From: Oreohelix idahoensis | Lineage: Eukaryota; Mollusca; Gastropoda; Stylommatophora; Oreohelicidae | Direction: 5' to 3' | Length of the DNA stretch: 64,000 nt | NCBI GenBank assembly: GCA_024509875.1 | Contig: JAMPIV010018789.1 | Coordinates: 62,001 to 126,000 of the forward strand | Shown: positions 1-10,480 of the stretch, in pieces | How positions within the stretch are numbered: position 1 is the stretch's first letter | How the letters are laid out: every line of letters starts with the position of its first letter | Program-made: the position numbers and the translations under genes | Notes under the pieces: generated by a model | Told to the model about the DNA's origin: nothing | What the model saw: the letters and a program-made list of their open reading frames with translations, nothing else | Database searches by the model: none

Positions 1-209
1 TAAGCGTGCGAGCAGATGCACCAGGTATAGTATAGCTATCAACAATCATTTTAATTCAAAGTTATCACAATTTACTTCTACCTTCTTAATTATAAGTATT
101 TTCCCATGATTCGCCTCCATACAATAATTTGGTTGTGAGTAAAACTATTAAATAATATGTCAAACGATACTGTGAATCAATCCCTTTCCTCTTTTTTTAT
201 GTTTCTTGT

Positions 210-220
210 AGGTGTCTCAT
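210..220. repeat. LINE target-site duplication, left copy
   Basis: AGGTGTCTCAT is repeated exactly at 4342-4352 on the far side of the LINE. The matching position in copy II (about 34915-34935) has the site once, without an insert. Confidence 0.9.
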
Positions 221-3200
221 GGGGGTGTTGGGAAGTCAGGTATTGGTAGTACCTCTGGTGAAGGAGCTGTCATGCCCTTTTCAGGGCAGCTCAGCCACCT
301 TTGGTCCAAACCTGGCATCCAGCTCTCACCTGTGGCTCCTCGTAGCTGTCAGCATGCGACAGCGGCCACCCCCCGGACAACGCCTTTGACAGGCCGGCTA
401 AACTAGGTGAGGGTAGCCGACTGGTTATAAACCTTCGGTGAGTTAGGGTCTGCCTACCCATGCATGCGAAGACTGGATTCGATAGACTGCGCGGAAGAAA
501 CCACCTGTTGGTTCAACGGGCATGACGGCGATTACCAGCAACACGCTGTGGAGCGTAAGGAGCACGGCGAGGCACGTAGAAAGCCCTGGTCATCCACTGC
601 ACCTGACGTCATCTCCAGTCGTCTTGACTTGTCTTGCCACTGGATTGAGATGGACCAAGGCGAGAGAGTGAGGTCGACGAATTGCGCAATTCTTCCTCAC
701 TTTAATCCAAATCACCGCGCAAGTCACTCTTTCATCCATTCATCCATTCATCCATCCACTCACAACAAGTCCTGTGGCGAGCGGCGAAGCGGCAGGCGTG
801 GGTACGCTGGCAGTCGTAGTCGCAGACCTACACACAGGCGGCTCAGGCCATATGGTCGTCTTCCACTGATCGGAGCAGCAGTGGGATTCGGCAGCCCCCT
901 GAGTGTCTGAGCAGCCATCTTTAGGAAAGCACTGCTCACCTCCATGGCATAAGGAAGGGGCTAGAAAAATTGCCCTAAACATTGCCTGCTTCACCATTAC
1001 CTAACCAGCTTACCGCGGTTGGTGGGTACCCTACTTCGGCGGTCGACATATAAGAAAAAGAAAGGACAGATTTTTCCCCCTCATTCTAGGCGCATGGAAT
1101 GTGCGCACTCTCCTTGACAAAGACTTTAACGCAAACAGACCTGAGAGACGAACTGCCCTGATTGGGAGAGAACTGGCCAGGTACAACATTGACATAGCAG
1201 CACTGAGTGAAACTCGACTTGCAGGCGAGGGCCAACTTTGCGAAAAGGGTGCAGGTTATACATTCTTTTGGAGCGGAAGAGGAACTGAAGAAAGACGAGA
1301 AGCAGGGGTTGGATTTGCAATCAAAACAGCAATTGTCAGCAAGTTAGCGGGGCTCCCAAAGGGAACAAATGACCGACTCATGACGGTCAAGATCCCTCTG
1401 TTTTATGGAAGAAAACATGCCACCATCATTAGCGCGTATGCACCAACTATGACAAACCAGGATGACGTCAAGGATAAGTTTTATGAAGAACTACATGCAG
1501 TCATTGCATCAGTTCCTAAAGCAGATAAGCTCATCATTCTTGGTGACTTTAATGCAAGAGTAGGCTCAGATAACATCTCCTGGAATGGCACTATTGGTAG
1601 GTACGGCGTGGGTCGCTGTAACAGTAATGGACTTCTTCTCCTCCAGACTTGCGCAGAACATGACCTCCTTGTCACCAACACCATTTTTCGACTTCCTACC
1701 CGCAACAGGACCTCCTGGATGCACCCTCGCTCAAAGCATTGGCACCTAATTGACTATGTAATTGTTAGGAAGAAGGACAGGCAAGATGTCCGGGTGACCA
1801 AGTCCATGTGTGGTGCCGAATGCTGGACTGATCATCGCCTCATTGTATCTAAACTTAAAATTCGTATCCAACCAGCCAGGCGCCCTCAGGGGAAGAAAAC
1901 TCAAAAGAGGCTGGATGTCACCAAACTAAAGAAGACAAAAATCAAACAGTCATTTACTGACACCTTAGAAGACCGTCTCAAATCTATCTCGCTAGACGGC
2001 CAAAGTGTGGAAACAAAATGGGCAGCCCTAAGTGAGCAGATCTACAACACTGCTACAGAGGTCCTGGGTCCTTCCATCAAGAAACAAAATGACTGGTTTG
2101 ATGAGAACTCAGATGATATAAAGCAGATGTTGGCTGAGAAACACCATCTCCATAAAGCATATTTAAATGATCCAAAATCTACATCCAAGAAAGACGCTTT
2201 CAACAACATGCGTAGAATCGTCCAACATAAACCATGCCAGATGCGGGATTCATGGCTGAGTAATAAAGCAGATGAGCTCCAAGGCTTTGCAGACAGCCAT
2301 GACTTGAAAAACTTTTACCTTGCACTCAAAGCGGTCTATGGTCCAACATCATCAGGATCATTTCCCCTCCTTAATGCAGATGGAAAAACACTAATTACAG
2401 ACAAGGAAAAAATGCTCCAACGCTGGGCTGAACATTTTAATAATATTTTGAACCAGCCATCATCTATTAACGACGAAGCCATCATCCGCCTGCCCCAAAT
2501 TCCTATAAATGAAGCATTAGATGATGTACCAACTCTGGAGGAAACTAAAAAAGCGATTCGTCAACTGTCTAGTGGAAAGGCCCCTGGCTCCGATTCAATT
2601 CCTGTTGAGGTTTATAAAGATGGCGGTGCAGTTCTGATAGAGAAACTTCATATGATCTTCCAGCAAATGTGGCAGAGTGAAACCATCCCACAGGATCTCA
2701 AAGATGCGTCAATTATACATCTATATAAACGTAAATGTAATCGCCAAGACTACAACAATCATCGAGGCATCTCTCTTTTATCAATCGCTGGGAAGATATT
2801 CGCCAGAATCCTTTTGAATCGCCTTACGGCTCATCTTTACAAAGGTCTTTTACCTGAAAGTCAGTGTGGATTCCGGAAAGAACGTGGAACCACATATATG
2901 GTGTTCGCTGCAAGACAGCTACAAGAAAAATGCCAAGAACAGCACTGTGACCTGTACACAGCTTTCATCGACTTGACAAAGGCGTTCGACACGGTCAGTA
3001 GAGAGGGTCTATGGAAGATCATGGCAAAATACGGCTGCCCAAAGAAATTTATCACAATAGTGCAGCAACTGCATGATGGAATGCAGGCTAGAGTTCAGGA
3101 AAACGGTGAGCTATCAGAGCCTTTCCCTGTCTCAAATGGAGTTAAACAAGGGTGCGTACTTGCACCGACTCTGTTCAGTATCATGTTTTCTGCTATGCTG

Positions 3201-4341
3201 ACTGATGCTTTTAGAGACGGGGACACAGGAATCGACATTAGTTATCGTATTGATGGAAAATTGTTTAACCTTAGGAGGCTTCAAGCAAAAACCAAGGTCA
3301 AATCACACACCATCAGAGATCTTCTGTTTGCTGATGATTGTGCCCTCAATGCTGGCTCAGAGGCTGATTTGCAGCATAGTGTGGATAGATTCTCCGAAGC
3401 CTGCTCCAACTTTGGGCTGACCATCAACACGAAGAAAACAGAAATCATGTACCAACCAGCTCCTGGCACAGTTTATACTGAGCCAGTCATCAAGGTTAAT
3501 GGTGAGAAACTTAATGTTGTGAACAGATTCACATACTTTGGTAGCACACTTTCCCAGAACATTGTCATTGATGATGAGGTGAACACCAGGATCTCCAAAG
3601 CCAGCAGCACATTTGGCAGACTATACACCAACGTTTGGCATCGAAGTGGCATTAGTCTACAGACAAAGCTGAAGATGTACAGAGCTGTGGTGCTTCCAGT
3701 GCTGCTATATGCATGTGAAACATAGACTGTATACAGGCGCCACGTAAAGAAGCTAAACCACTTCCATACAGTCTGTCTCAGGAAGATAATGAACATCAAA
3801 TGGCAAGACAAGATCCCGGATACCGCCGTTCTTGACAGAGCTGGTATCCCTAGTATTGATACTATTCTGATGCAGTCACAGATTCGCTGGGCAGGTCATG
3901 TAGTCCGCATGCCAGACCATCGACTGCCAAAGATACTCTTTTATGGTGAGATGCAGAAGGGTAAACGCTCCCATGGTGGCCAAAAGAAGCGCTTCAAAGA
4001 CACGTTAAAGACGTCATTGAAAACCTTTGACATAAACCCAGACACATGGGAAGCTGCTGCGCAAGACCGAACTGCTTGGCGCACATCTCTTCGTAAAGGT
4101 GCAGCGGCATGCGAATCATCCAGAAGAGCAGCAGCGGAACAGCGGAGACAAGCTAAAAAGGACCGTGAAATAAAACCTTCACATGAAGCAAACATTCCCT
4201 GCCCACACTGTCCGAGATCTTTCCAGGCCCGCATCGGGCTCATCAGTCACCTTCGTACCCATAGACTAACCTAACATATTCTTAAATAATTGGATGAACA
4301 GAGTGGTCTTCATCACCCGTGATGGACGAATAACAAAAAAC
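221..4341 (+). mobile_element. Full-length APE-type LINE (non-LTR retrotransposon)
   Basis: The element is about 4.1 kb and is bounded by the 11-bp duplication AGGTGTCTCAT. It has a 5' leader of about 0.8 kb starting 'gggggtgttggg', one long endonuclease/reverse-transcriptase frame, and a short 3' end finishing 'gataacaaaaaac' with no long poly(A). Because both flanks match the uninterrupted copy II, the ends are set by an empty-site comparison and not only by the coding frame. The clade is uncertain: an RTE-like or Jockey-superfamily element with a C-terminal C2H2 finger is most likely. Confidence 0.9.
1101..4274 (+). pseudogene. LINE endonuclease-reverse transcriptase with one nonsense codon
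   Basis: One frame encodes an AP-like endonuclease followed by a reverse transcriptase. Endonuclease motifs are GAWNVRTL just upstream of 1101, SETRL, ILGDFN, LIDYV and WTDH. RT motifs are SSGKAPGSDSIP, NHRGISLLS, FIDLTKAFDTV, GVKQGC and FADD at about residues 743-746. At 3723-3725 a TAG follows YACET, where the family normally has Trp. The frame then continues open to 4274 through the HVKKLNHFH and RWAGHVVRMPD conserved tail and a C-terminal finger with the pattern C-x2-C-x12-H-x4-H. The open frame extends upstream to about 1005 without an ATG, so 1101 (a GTG) is not a real start. The protein would nick target DNA and copy its own RNA. The copy looks young: only one lesion is visible. Confidence 0.9.
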
Positions 4342-4352
4342 AGGTGTCTCAT
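4342..4352. repeat. LINE target-site duplication, right copy
   Basis: Exact repeat of 210-220, directly after the LINE's A-rich 3' end. Confidence 0.9.
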
Positions 4353-4558
4353 TCTATTCAAGAAATGCTTCTTTAAATACCTTTCCCAACTTACAAACAC
4401 AATTAGCCATCTTTCTCAATATATTAAATATTTCCGAAGGCGGGCTTTGCCTCTAGATGTACACATGAACCTGTAAGTTTCATCAGAAGACACAGTCCAT
4501 TCCTAACACATCTTATACACATCGTATCGCACAGTTGGATTAATCAATATAATTACAC

Positions 4559-4562
<4 letters not shown>

Positions 4563-4640
<78 letters not shown>
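4563..4640. repeat. (TA)n microsatellite
   Basis: About 78 bp of uninterrupted AT dinucleotides inside copy I. The same position in copy II (35119-35188) is also a (TA)n tract. Confidence 0.97.
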
Positions 4641-4642
<2 letters not shown>

Positions 4643-4849
4643 GTTCTTACCCTCAGGTACACACACAGACTAGCCCTTAATGGTTGAATAAGGTCTGATA
4701 ACAAGAGCAGAAGGCAAACGCTGGCATTAATATATGCTCTGCTTTCCCCGCTCTCTATGTTTTTTTAAATCGTGACTGACCGGAGTTTATTTAGGCAAGT
4801 CTATTTATAGTCTGACTTCATCCGTAAGAGGTGAAATCCCCCTAAGAAT

Positions 4850-5065
4850 ACAATCTTTCTCTTCTTCCGTCCTTAGCCAACGACCGGCAAAGCAGTCAGT
4901 GGCCATTACGCCTAGTGGCGTCTTAAGGGCAACAGCGAATAGATTTTCTTTGCCGTTGTTCCCATCACGCCTAATGGCGTCTTTAGGGCAACGACAAATC
5001 AATCCGTTTGCCGTTGTTTCCGTAATCAAAGTGACTGGCAAACGGGTGATCAGCCCGTTGGGTAA
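4850..5065 (-). repeat. LINE 3'-tail remnant with duplicated tail module
   Basis: On the minus strand the sequence encodes ALKTPLGVMATDCFAGRWL, the terminal region of the LINE family also seen at 48540-48690 and 55800-55960 (coding LQDATRR followed by a stop). The core 'acgcctartggcgtcttwag' appears twice about 67 bp apart. It is absent from copy II, so it was inserted into copy I after the duplication. Confidence 0.6.
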
Positions 5066-5554
5066 GAATACAATAACTATCCTAAAATGTGGCTACCGTT
5101 AGGCCTTTGTACAATGTAGGAAAACTACTTTTTTAATTATCTTCGTTATTCCTGATGCGATTTTAGTCAATTAAAGCTTACCTTAGACTTGGAATTAGGC
5201 TTTACATATCTATATAATAATCTTTTAGGTTACTACTTGCATTTTCTGTTATGCATAGTTTAAACAGCTAAACTTAGGCCAACCTGAATCTTCGAATGCA
5301 TTTAACCTAAGATTTCTCCCGTCCTATAATAGTATTAGTAAAAGTATTACTACTTACAGGTAGAGTAACATCCCTAATATCGTTCTGATAACCTCTGCCA
5401 AGTGGTACTTCTTCTATACTTCTGTAGTAAAATTCCGAAGTTAATCATGTTACACAAAATAGGGTCTGGCACTTTTTATTCTCCCAGCAGTTGTAAACAC
5501 GGGACCAACAAAGCGTTTTCCTTGGTCGGTGTATCATATCTTTTTACATTGTAT

Positions 5555-5559
5555 GGCGC
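5555..5559. repeat. Element B target-site duplication GGCGC, left
   Basis: GGCGC abuts the LTR terminus TGTGGAGGA at 5560 and is repeated at 22738-22742 directly after the other LTR's TCCTCAACA end. Confidence 0.85.
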
Positions 5560-6250
5560 TGTGGAGGACTTCTGATGCCAATGTTAAAGCTTCTTCGTTA
5601 CTGGACTTCTGACACCAGAATGTTGAAGATATTTAATATGTTATATGATATATGTCTCTTATATTACCAGTACCAGTCCTCAGGTTCTTTTATCCATTTT
5701 TACACAGATTCCGTTTTCGTGCACCAGTATCGTTATTTCCAATGTTAACCCCTGGGATGTGTCAGTCCCTGCACATACTTCGTATTAAAATCCATTTATA
5801 CCTGACTGACCTTGGTTATCTTCTTGCATTAATATCTTATTACCCGTGTGAGGCAGTGTGCTCGGGTATTAAAGTCACTGGTCATTATGGTTACATGTAA
5901 CAGTTGATAATCGAACTCAAATATGTCAATGAAGTAAGAGACCAGCAGTTGACGACTTTAACATTTAATAAATAATTCTCTCTCCCATGATTAGTCAGCA
6001 CGACAATAAAGACATGGTTCAATACAATAGTCTATATGCTTGTTGCAAGAGTTCCTTCATCTACAAAGAGTGCATGTTCAATGATTCTATATCTCTGAGT
6101 AACGGTCAGTTCCTTTGATTTGGCATATCACGCCAGGCTAATCTGCCCTTGAAATTAAACTGCGCTAAGAATACCCGACTTACGTTTTCAATCCACGAAT
6201 ATAATGCTCAATTTAGCTTATGAGCGACACATATGAATTCAGTGACTATG
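5560..6250 (-). repeat. Element B 3' LTR, part 1
   Basis: Nearly identical to 21719-22409 (three substitutions seen). The LTR is interrupted after 6250 by element A and resumes at 15343. ORF-like stretches in it are chance. Confidence 0.93.
6246..6250. repeat. Element A target-site duplication CTATG, left
   Basis: CTATG precedes the LTR start TGTAGTG and recurs at 15338-15342. In the uninterrupted element B LTR near 22405-22409 the same CTATG occurs once, followed directly by 'tcacactttcccaagtgg'. Confidence 0.95.
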
Positions 6251-8453
6251 TGTAGTGAAATTGACAGAGATACAACGGTAAAATACTCAAAAGATAACAT
6301 TTAAGGATAAAAACATAATGCGTAGGCTGCTGATGTACATGATCGCCTAGACCGCGGGTCATCATCCTCTATAAATTTTGCCTTGCTAGACAGGAGGGGA
6401 ACGGAGGATCAAAAAGGAAAAAATATGACTGGAAAGATTGCGTAGCAAGGCTAAGGAGACGCAATTGGGGGGGATGGAGGAAAGTAAAAAATTCACGTCC
6501 CCCAAATTGACACGAGGTACGGAAATGGACGCTTTTGCGATACTAAGATTTTGATTTGAATTGAGCGGTAAAACGCAGATGTTAGGAATATTACAAAAAT
6601 TTAAAAAGTAATTTTTCTTAATATTAATGTTAGGAATATAAAAATTAGCTGGCCGGATGGCCTATTCTGAGCAATGAAATAATATGATCTTAATTTTACA
6701 AACGGATAGATAATATTGAAGATAATGACAAAAGACAGTGTAGTTCACATCATCGCTAGACTATATTGAATCTAAAAGTGTCACAATTTGCACACAAAAA
6801 CACGACCTTGGGAACAGGTGTTCAAAGTTACTTATTATGGAGGAGAGGGGTTTTGAGCGGTAGCTGTGTCTAAATATAACTTTTTACGACAAAATTTTAA
6901 GGGGAGAGAAAGGTTGCTTCAAAAATCAAGCACATTTTTTTTAGAAACACAAGTAGAGACGGACAGACTAACAGATAACCATACATACTTGACTGAAGCA
7001 TGACTGAAATGACTTTAGTGTAGAAATTTGAAATTAAAAATAAACCTTGGCAGTGATTGGCCACAGACAATCATATCATTAGCGCTCAGAGCGCATTTGG
7101 GGTCATTCTTCAATAATTGTTCAGTGTTAGACACAGATTTTAAAGTGTGGTGTTTTCCCATATGAAAGACAGTGAATAAAGTTAGGGACGCCATACTATA
7201 GCCAGCAGCTCAGCTGAGTTTTGCTAGCAATTCTGTGTTATTTATTCATAATCTGGTAAGATTGAAATTATTTCTTTATATATTTTGAATATTGTTTCAT
7301 GTTCGAGTGATTTGATACTGCCATGTCATAATCTAGCCTTACAAACAAGTAGGGATTTTGCTCTAGACCCCCGCTCCCAAGTCAGGGTCTAGGGACCAAC
7401 AATGTACATAAACTACATCAAGAATTATGCAAGATAAAGCAAGCTTTTAAACAGATTACCTATCTTCTTTTAGGGCCGACAACTAATAAATATTTTTCAG
7501 AATCTATAGTCTGGGAGGATCTATCTGATGTAAACCCACCATGGTAACTGGGCTGTTTGGTCAGAGAGATCTGACCTGTCTGTATGATGTGGTTGTTGTG
7601 TCAGTGTGGTGTCCAGACGTGGGTATAGAATAGATTTTGACACATGGCCCATACTTTGATTGCAGAGCTGTGAGTGTCTATCGACAACAAAGCAGAGTCT
7701 ATTCGGTGGGTGACTTTACTCGCGTGTATCTGTGCAGTTCTTGTGACAGAGACCACCATTATTGTCCGCCAGCACGGAGAGGTGGGACCGCAAGTTTTCA
7801 GCACCAGAGCTACAAAAAGATGAGTGAGCCTCTGGTCTGCTGGACATTCACCAACTATTGGTAGTGACTAATATCCCCATAAAAATTCCCACCATTTTCT
7901 GGACACTGTGTAGTCAATATAGACAGGTGTGATGAGGCCACCCCAACAGCACAAACATTAACTATCCTCCCAAGTCGATGACTACTAGAACATTTTAATA
8001 AAACTAACTAGTATAGTACATATATATGTACACTATTGCATTTATGATATAATATTCCATGCATTTCTTTCATAAATTTTAAATCCTTCTTTTAAAACAA
8101 GTTCTGGTCAAAATAAAACTTGATCCAGAACAAATAAATGTAATATAATTATATCAAAAACTTTATACACGTGAGTTAGTTCAGTGTATTTTAACACTTG
8201 TTAATCTTATTAGTCTTCTTAAATGTCTGTGGGTGTATTCATAACTAACACACCACATTACACATCATTACCCTAGACACTTTACGTAGCCACATTCATT
8301 AAGAAAAAAAATTAAGTGTGAGGTCGTAGTGGTAGCAAGAAAGGCCTTCTGACAATTCTCAACTACATTTTATCTCAGGAGCCTTCACAGCTGGCCTCAT
8401 ACAAGTTACATGTAGTAATAACACCATCATACAATACCATCAACACCACTACA
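6251..8453 (+). repeat. Element A 5' LTR
   Basis: 2203 bp, TGTAGTG...CACTACA. It pairs with 13134-15337. Differences from the 3' LTR are clustered (about 7120-7200, 7360-7450, 7930-8060), with long nearly identical blocks between. Small ORFs within it are chance. Confidence 0.96.
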
Positions 8454-8458
8454 TAAAT

Positions 8459-8471
8459 TGGGGTCTTGTCC
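8459..8471 (+). other. Element A putative primer-binding site
   Basis: TGGGGTCTTGTCC begins 5 nt after the LTR end at 8453 and starts with the usual TGG. A similar TGGGGTCTT lies on the minus strand near 25108-25122, next to the related gag fragment. I could not assign the tRNA. Confidence 0.5.
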
Positions 8472-8728
8472 AGGGATAATTAGCCCAACAGTAATATTAG
8501 GATCTCCTGGTGGGAGAAATAAAAGTAGGGAAATAAATTGTAAAATTTCCTTTAAAATTAAAAGTGTCCCTGCAGATAAAAGTTGGTGAATCTTCACAGC
8601 CAGTAATAATTAATTAGTTAACTGGTTAGTTAGAATTAGTTAGACTATAGTCATATAGTAATTAGAAGTACTTAGTGTATTTACTGGTTAGAGATTTATC
8701 TTGTATATTATTATATTGTCTAAAAAGT

Positions 8729-10480
8729 ATGGCGGAGCTGGCAAAATTTAGATCAGCTGCTGTGCTCACCGCGAAGGAGATGGGAATGGATGGTCAAATT
8801 TTAATTCAATACGTAACGACTGAATGTGATAAATATATTGAACGGGAAGAAAGGAGATTAGAAAAAAAGGCCGAAAGGGAGGCAGAAGATAAAAAGGCCG
8901 AAAGGGAGGCAGAAGATAAAAAGGCCGAAAGGGAGGCAGAAGAAAAAAGGTTGACTGCCGAAAGGGAGGCAGAAGATAGAAGGTTGCAAAGGGAGCACGA
9001 ATTACGACTAAGGGAGCTGGAATTACAAGGCCCGGCTCCTGAAAATGGTGCCAGCCCTTTTGCCTCAGATGCTACGCCCAGTCTGGGAGCCTCAAACTCA
9101 GCTATGGGGTTTCATTTAGACCATTTTGTTGAAAAAGACGATGACATAGAGGGGTACCTAGGACGTTTTGAGTTATTAGCTACTACATATGGGTTAGAGA
9201 GAGAGAGGTGGAGTTTAAAGCTATCACAGGGATTGAGGGGTACTTCTTATGAAGTATTTGCCAAAATGAACAGGGAAGACCAAGACAATTCTGACATGTT
9301 AAAGCAGGCTTTGTTATTAAGGTACGAGAAGAATGGTGAATTTTATCGTAAGAAATTTAGAAATGCCAAACTGTTGTCTGGGGAGACATACCACCAATTC
9401 TCTGCCAGACTAGAAACCTATTTGGAGAAATGGACGGCTCTGGGGAAGACCCAAGATCTTAAAGAAATGATCATGATTGAGCAATTGAGAGAGTCCATGG
9501 CTCCAGACATGAGAAAATTTCTCATGGAACAAGGTGCAGAGAAGTTGGGGGAAATTTTAAATGTTGCTGAGAGGTATCAGGCAGCTCAGGCAGAGGTAAG
9601 TGGTGCTAAAAAGAAGCACATAGACAATTTTAAAGCTCCACAGCAATTTAATAAATTTGATAATAGAGAGCAGGGAAATAAAGGTAGGACAAACTTTGAG
9701 CGGCCAAGAAATGACTATCGCGACAGAAACTCACAGTTCAATGACCAAAAGTTCAATGAAAGAAAACCGTTGAACCAAGGAAAAAGATGGTGTAAATGGT
9801 GCAAGAAGGATAACCATAACACCGAATTTTGTAGAAGGAAACCTTCAAACATTGCTGCAATGAAGTCGGGGACGCAAAGATTAAAGGTTAATCCTAAGGG
9901 ACAACAGGAACCTTATCACCCCCCAGTTTGTGAGGATGTTATTTGTAATGGGGTCACCATAAGGTGCCTTTATGATACAGGTTTGGATTATGATTCAGTT
10001 GTGAAGTCTAGCCTAGTGGACCCAAGTCAGTATACCACAGAAACAGTGGAAATACAAGGGGCGACTAAGGACATACCACTCATGACACTTCCCATCGCAA
10101 GGATAACGGTGAAAACTCGCTATGTGGAAGGAGAAATCAGAGCAGCAGTGATAGATGAACCAATCTACCCTCTGATATTGGGGTGTAGATACGTCTTCTT
10201 GGGGAATCCCGAGAAACCTGTGATCATGGCGACAGTGCAGACCAGGTCACAGAAGAAGGAGGAAGAAGGTGAACCTATAAATGCTCATCCAGAGGAGATG
10301 AGGAAGGCGCAGGCTGAGGATAGGACACTCAAGCCCTGTTTTAAAAAATTGCCCAAATGCCACACACCTCCGAGCAAGGGGGAATATTTCATGAAGAACA
10401 AACTCTTATACAGGAAGGCCGGAACTGGAACAAATGGTCACAACCAGCTGGTTCTTCCCATTCATATAGAGATAAAGTGA
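8729..10480 (+). CDS. gag: Element A gag-protease polyprotein
   Basis: The first ATG in frame is at 8729 (MAELAKFRSAAV); the frame upstream of it has no ATG. The product is about 583 residues. It has an N-terminal segment, a highly charged coiled coil of repeated AEREAEDK units (about residues 45-110), a gag core (HLDHFVEKDDDIEGYLGRFELL onward), and a basic region with a zinc knuckle C-x2-C-x4-H-x4-C (CKWCKKDNHNTEFC). A retropepsin-like domain follows with the active-site DTG in LYDTGLD. Gag would build the virus-like particle and the aspartic protease would process the polyprotein. The frame ends at 10480, just past the point where the pol frame takes over. The coiled-coil repeat tract is a likely place for length variation; the A-like gag at 22.8-23.4 kb has a different number of units. 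Confidence 0.9.
   Translation: MAELAKFRSAAVLTAKEMGMDGQILIQYVTTECDKYIEREERRLEKKAEREAEDKKAEREAEDKKAEREAEEKRLTAEREAEDRRLQREHELRLRELELQGPAPENGASPFASDATPSLGASNSAMGFHLDHFVEKDDDIEGYLGRFELLATTYGLERERWSLKLSQGLRGTSYEVFAKMNREDQDNSDMLKQALLLRYEKNGEFYRKKFRNAKLLSGETYHQFSARLETYLEKWTALGKTQDLKEMIMIEQLRESMAPDMRKFLMEQGAEKLGEILNVAERYQAAQAEVSGAKKKHIDNFKAPQQFNKFDNREQGNKGRTNFERPRNDYRDRNSQFNDQKFNERKPLNQGKRWCKWCKKDNHNTEFCRRKPSNIAAMKSGTQRLKVNPKGQQEPYHPPVCEDVICNGVTIRCLYDTGLDYDSVVKSSLVDPSQYTTETVEIQGATKDIPLMTLPIARITVKTRYVEGEIRAAVIDEPIYPLILGCRYVFLGNPEKPVIMATVQTRSQKKEEEGEPINAHPEEMRKAQAEDRTLKPCFKKLPKCHTPPSKGEYFMKNKLLYRKAGTGTNGHNQLVLPIHIEIK

Larger units (their letters stand above)
1..5559. repeat. Old duplicated segment, copy I (interrupted)
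   Basis: Positions 1-220 plus 4353-5559 align by eye with the uninterrupted stretch at about 34715-35890. Shared landmarks, in order, are 'catgattcgcctccataca', 'caagaaat..ttctttaaat', a (TA)n tract, 'cttaccctcagg', 'ttattcctg.(t/a)gcgatttt' and 'gtatggcg'. Copy I is broken by a LINE at 221-4341 and ends where LTR element B is inserted at 5560. It also has a LINE-tail insertion near 4850-5065 that copy II lacks. I do not recognise the segment; it could be an old non-autonomous element or a genomic duplication. Confidence 0.7.

Noticed and set aside
464..910. 148-codon ORF in the LINE leader as a possible ORF1
   Set aside because: No gag-like or RNA-binding motif. It contains a simple repeat (TCCATTCATCCA) and low-complexity sequence, and lies in the leader defined by the TSD.
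10357..10480. Programmed -1 frameshift between gag-protease and pol
   Set aside because: The break is inside continuous homology and I see no slippery heptamer; a point deletion is simpler. It is kept as a low-interest item to test.
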